A stretch of 7,631 nucleotides of DNA from Candidatus Omnitrophota bacterium. GTDB lineage: Bacteria > Omnitrophota > Gorgyraeia > Tantalellales > Tantalellaceae. The position numbers and the translations under genes were made by a program. Positions 7,018 through 7,631 of the stretch are shown here, in pieces (positions within the stretch are counted from its first letter, which is position 1; each line of letters starts with the position of its first letter). Location of the stretch: assembly GCA_030617085.1 (NCBI GenBank), contig JAUWWB010000049.1:1-7631 (forward strand), read 5' to 3'. Under the pieces are notes generated by a model. The model searched no databases and was not told the origin of the DNA. It saw only the letters and a program-made list of their open reading frames with translations.

Positions 7018-7631
7018 CGGTTGTTCACCGAACTCGCTGGCCAAAAAATCCTGGATCTCGCCGCTTGCGGCGATGTCGTCATAAGAAAAAATTACTATCC
7101 CTTCGGGGGAGAGTTTTTGTAAGGATCTTAGCTGCGCTTTGAGAGCTTCGGGGTTGTCCTTCATCAAGTACGCGCCGATTCCTATGTGGACTTTTTCTTT
7201 CAGGCCGTGCAGGAGGAGCGAATCGGAACGCAGTTCCATGAGGTCTGTGTCGTCCGTGTAGTTCATGGCGACGACGTAGTCGATGTGGCCCTCGCGCAGC
7301 CACCTGGTCCAGTTCTGCAATGTGGCCAGGTAGGTTCTTTCTATTGAGGGGACTATCGTGCAGGATATCTTCATCTCAGGCGAGGCGGCGCGGACGTGGC
7401 CGGATACCTCCCGGACGAGCGCGGTTACCTGTTTTCTTCGCCAGTCGTCCCAGAGTCTGAAGTTTTCGCGGGACGCGTCCATTGTGTTCGGGTCGAGGCC
7501 CGTGGCGGCCTTGAAGCTGGTGACGTTATTTTCACCGTAGCCGTAGCTTATGCCGTGGGAGGTGAACCTTGAGCCGGGGACGAAGGGGGCTACCGTGGGA
7601 TACCTGACGTAATCGAAGTGAAGGCCAGAAA
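7012..7631 (-). CDS. GHL10-family glycosyl-hydrolase-like protein, C-terminal part (5' end off window)
   Basis: The minus-strand frame is open from the right edge to TAG at 7014-7012 and gives 205 residues of the C-terminal part. The ATG at 7482 is internal: the 49 codons upstream carry family sequence, notably GLHFDYVRYP (motif 7597-7620) and YGYGENNVTSF. Downstream come LWDDWRRKQVTALV, ISCTIVP, NWTRWLREGHIDYVVAMNYT (the last part at 7255-7287) and a final strand GIVIFSYDDIA. This series is diagnostic of the (beta/alpha)8-barrel family GHL10 (DUF187; YngK-like), usually exported and thought to act on cell-surface or external polysaccharide. The (H/D)xDYxRYP aspartate is the likely active-site residue. 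It converges on the giant gene. The last Glu codon and stop lie within the intergenic repeat, so the C-terminus may have been reset by that element. Confidence 0.88.
   Translation of the reverse strand, partial: SGLHFDYVRYPTVAPFVPGSRFTSHGISYGYGENNVTSFKAATGLDPNTMDASRENFRLWDDWRRKQVTALVREVSGHVRAASPEMKISCTIVPSIERTYLATLQNWTRWLREGHIDYVVAMNYTDDTDLMELRSDSLLLHGLKEKVHIGIGAYLMKDNPEALKAQLRSLQKLSPEGIVIFSYDDIAASGEIQDFLASEFGEQPE

Noticed and set aside
6861..7142. Plus-strand 93-codon frame across the intergenic repeats
   Set aside because: It overlaps both genes and only translates the 34-bp repeat in three frames (QECPAY, GTRMSRL, RDKNVPP); such repeat-derived products are unlikely genes.

Overview
The window is almost filled by one very long plus-strand reading frame (1-6900). 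It is open at the left edge and encodes at least 2,284 residues. After a 111-bp intergenic gap comes the 3' part of a second, convergent gene on the minus strand (7012-7631), which is cut by the right edge. I see no rRNA, tRNA, CRISPR array, insertion sequence or phage gene. No stretch over 300 bp lacks a gene.

The giant protein reads, in order: a legumain/caspase-like (clan CD) cysteine-protease-type domain with SHG and ETCYSG motifs; a putative zinc-metalloprotease segment with HEVMH; an internal basic-plus-hydrophobic segment resembling a signal peptide or signal anchor; an alpha/beta-hydrolase domain with a GHSQG nucleophile elbow; about 450 residues of HEAT-like helical repeats; a second caspase-like domain (NTHG and CGSG) closer to CHAT or C80 types; and about 690 residues of unrecognised C-terminal sequence containing an HERLE motif. 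All residue numbers for this protein count the TTG at 46 as residue 1. The assignments come from motif reading only and no profile search was run.

The minus-strand gene is the C-terminal 205 residues of a glycosyl-hydrolase-like GHL10 (DUF187/YngK-type) protein, recognised by HFDYVRYP, the WDDWRRKQV helix and DYVVAMNYT. Between the genes lie three near-identical copies of a palindromic repeat at a 34-bp period. The last copy supplies the final Glu codon and the stop codon of the minus-strand gene.

Organism: intermediate GC, a giant multi-hydrolase frame and a GHL10 neighbour suggest an uncultured, probably Gram-negative bacterium. Candidatus Omnitrophota is my best guess because giant ORFs are known there, but this is inference from style and not from a marker gene. 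The two genes converge, so they are separate transcription units. A shared role in degrading external polymers or attacking other cells is plausible but unproven.
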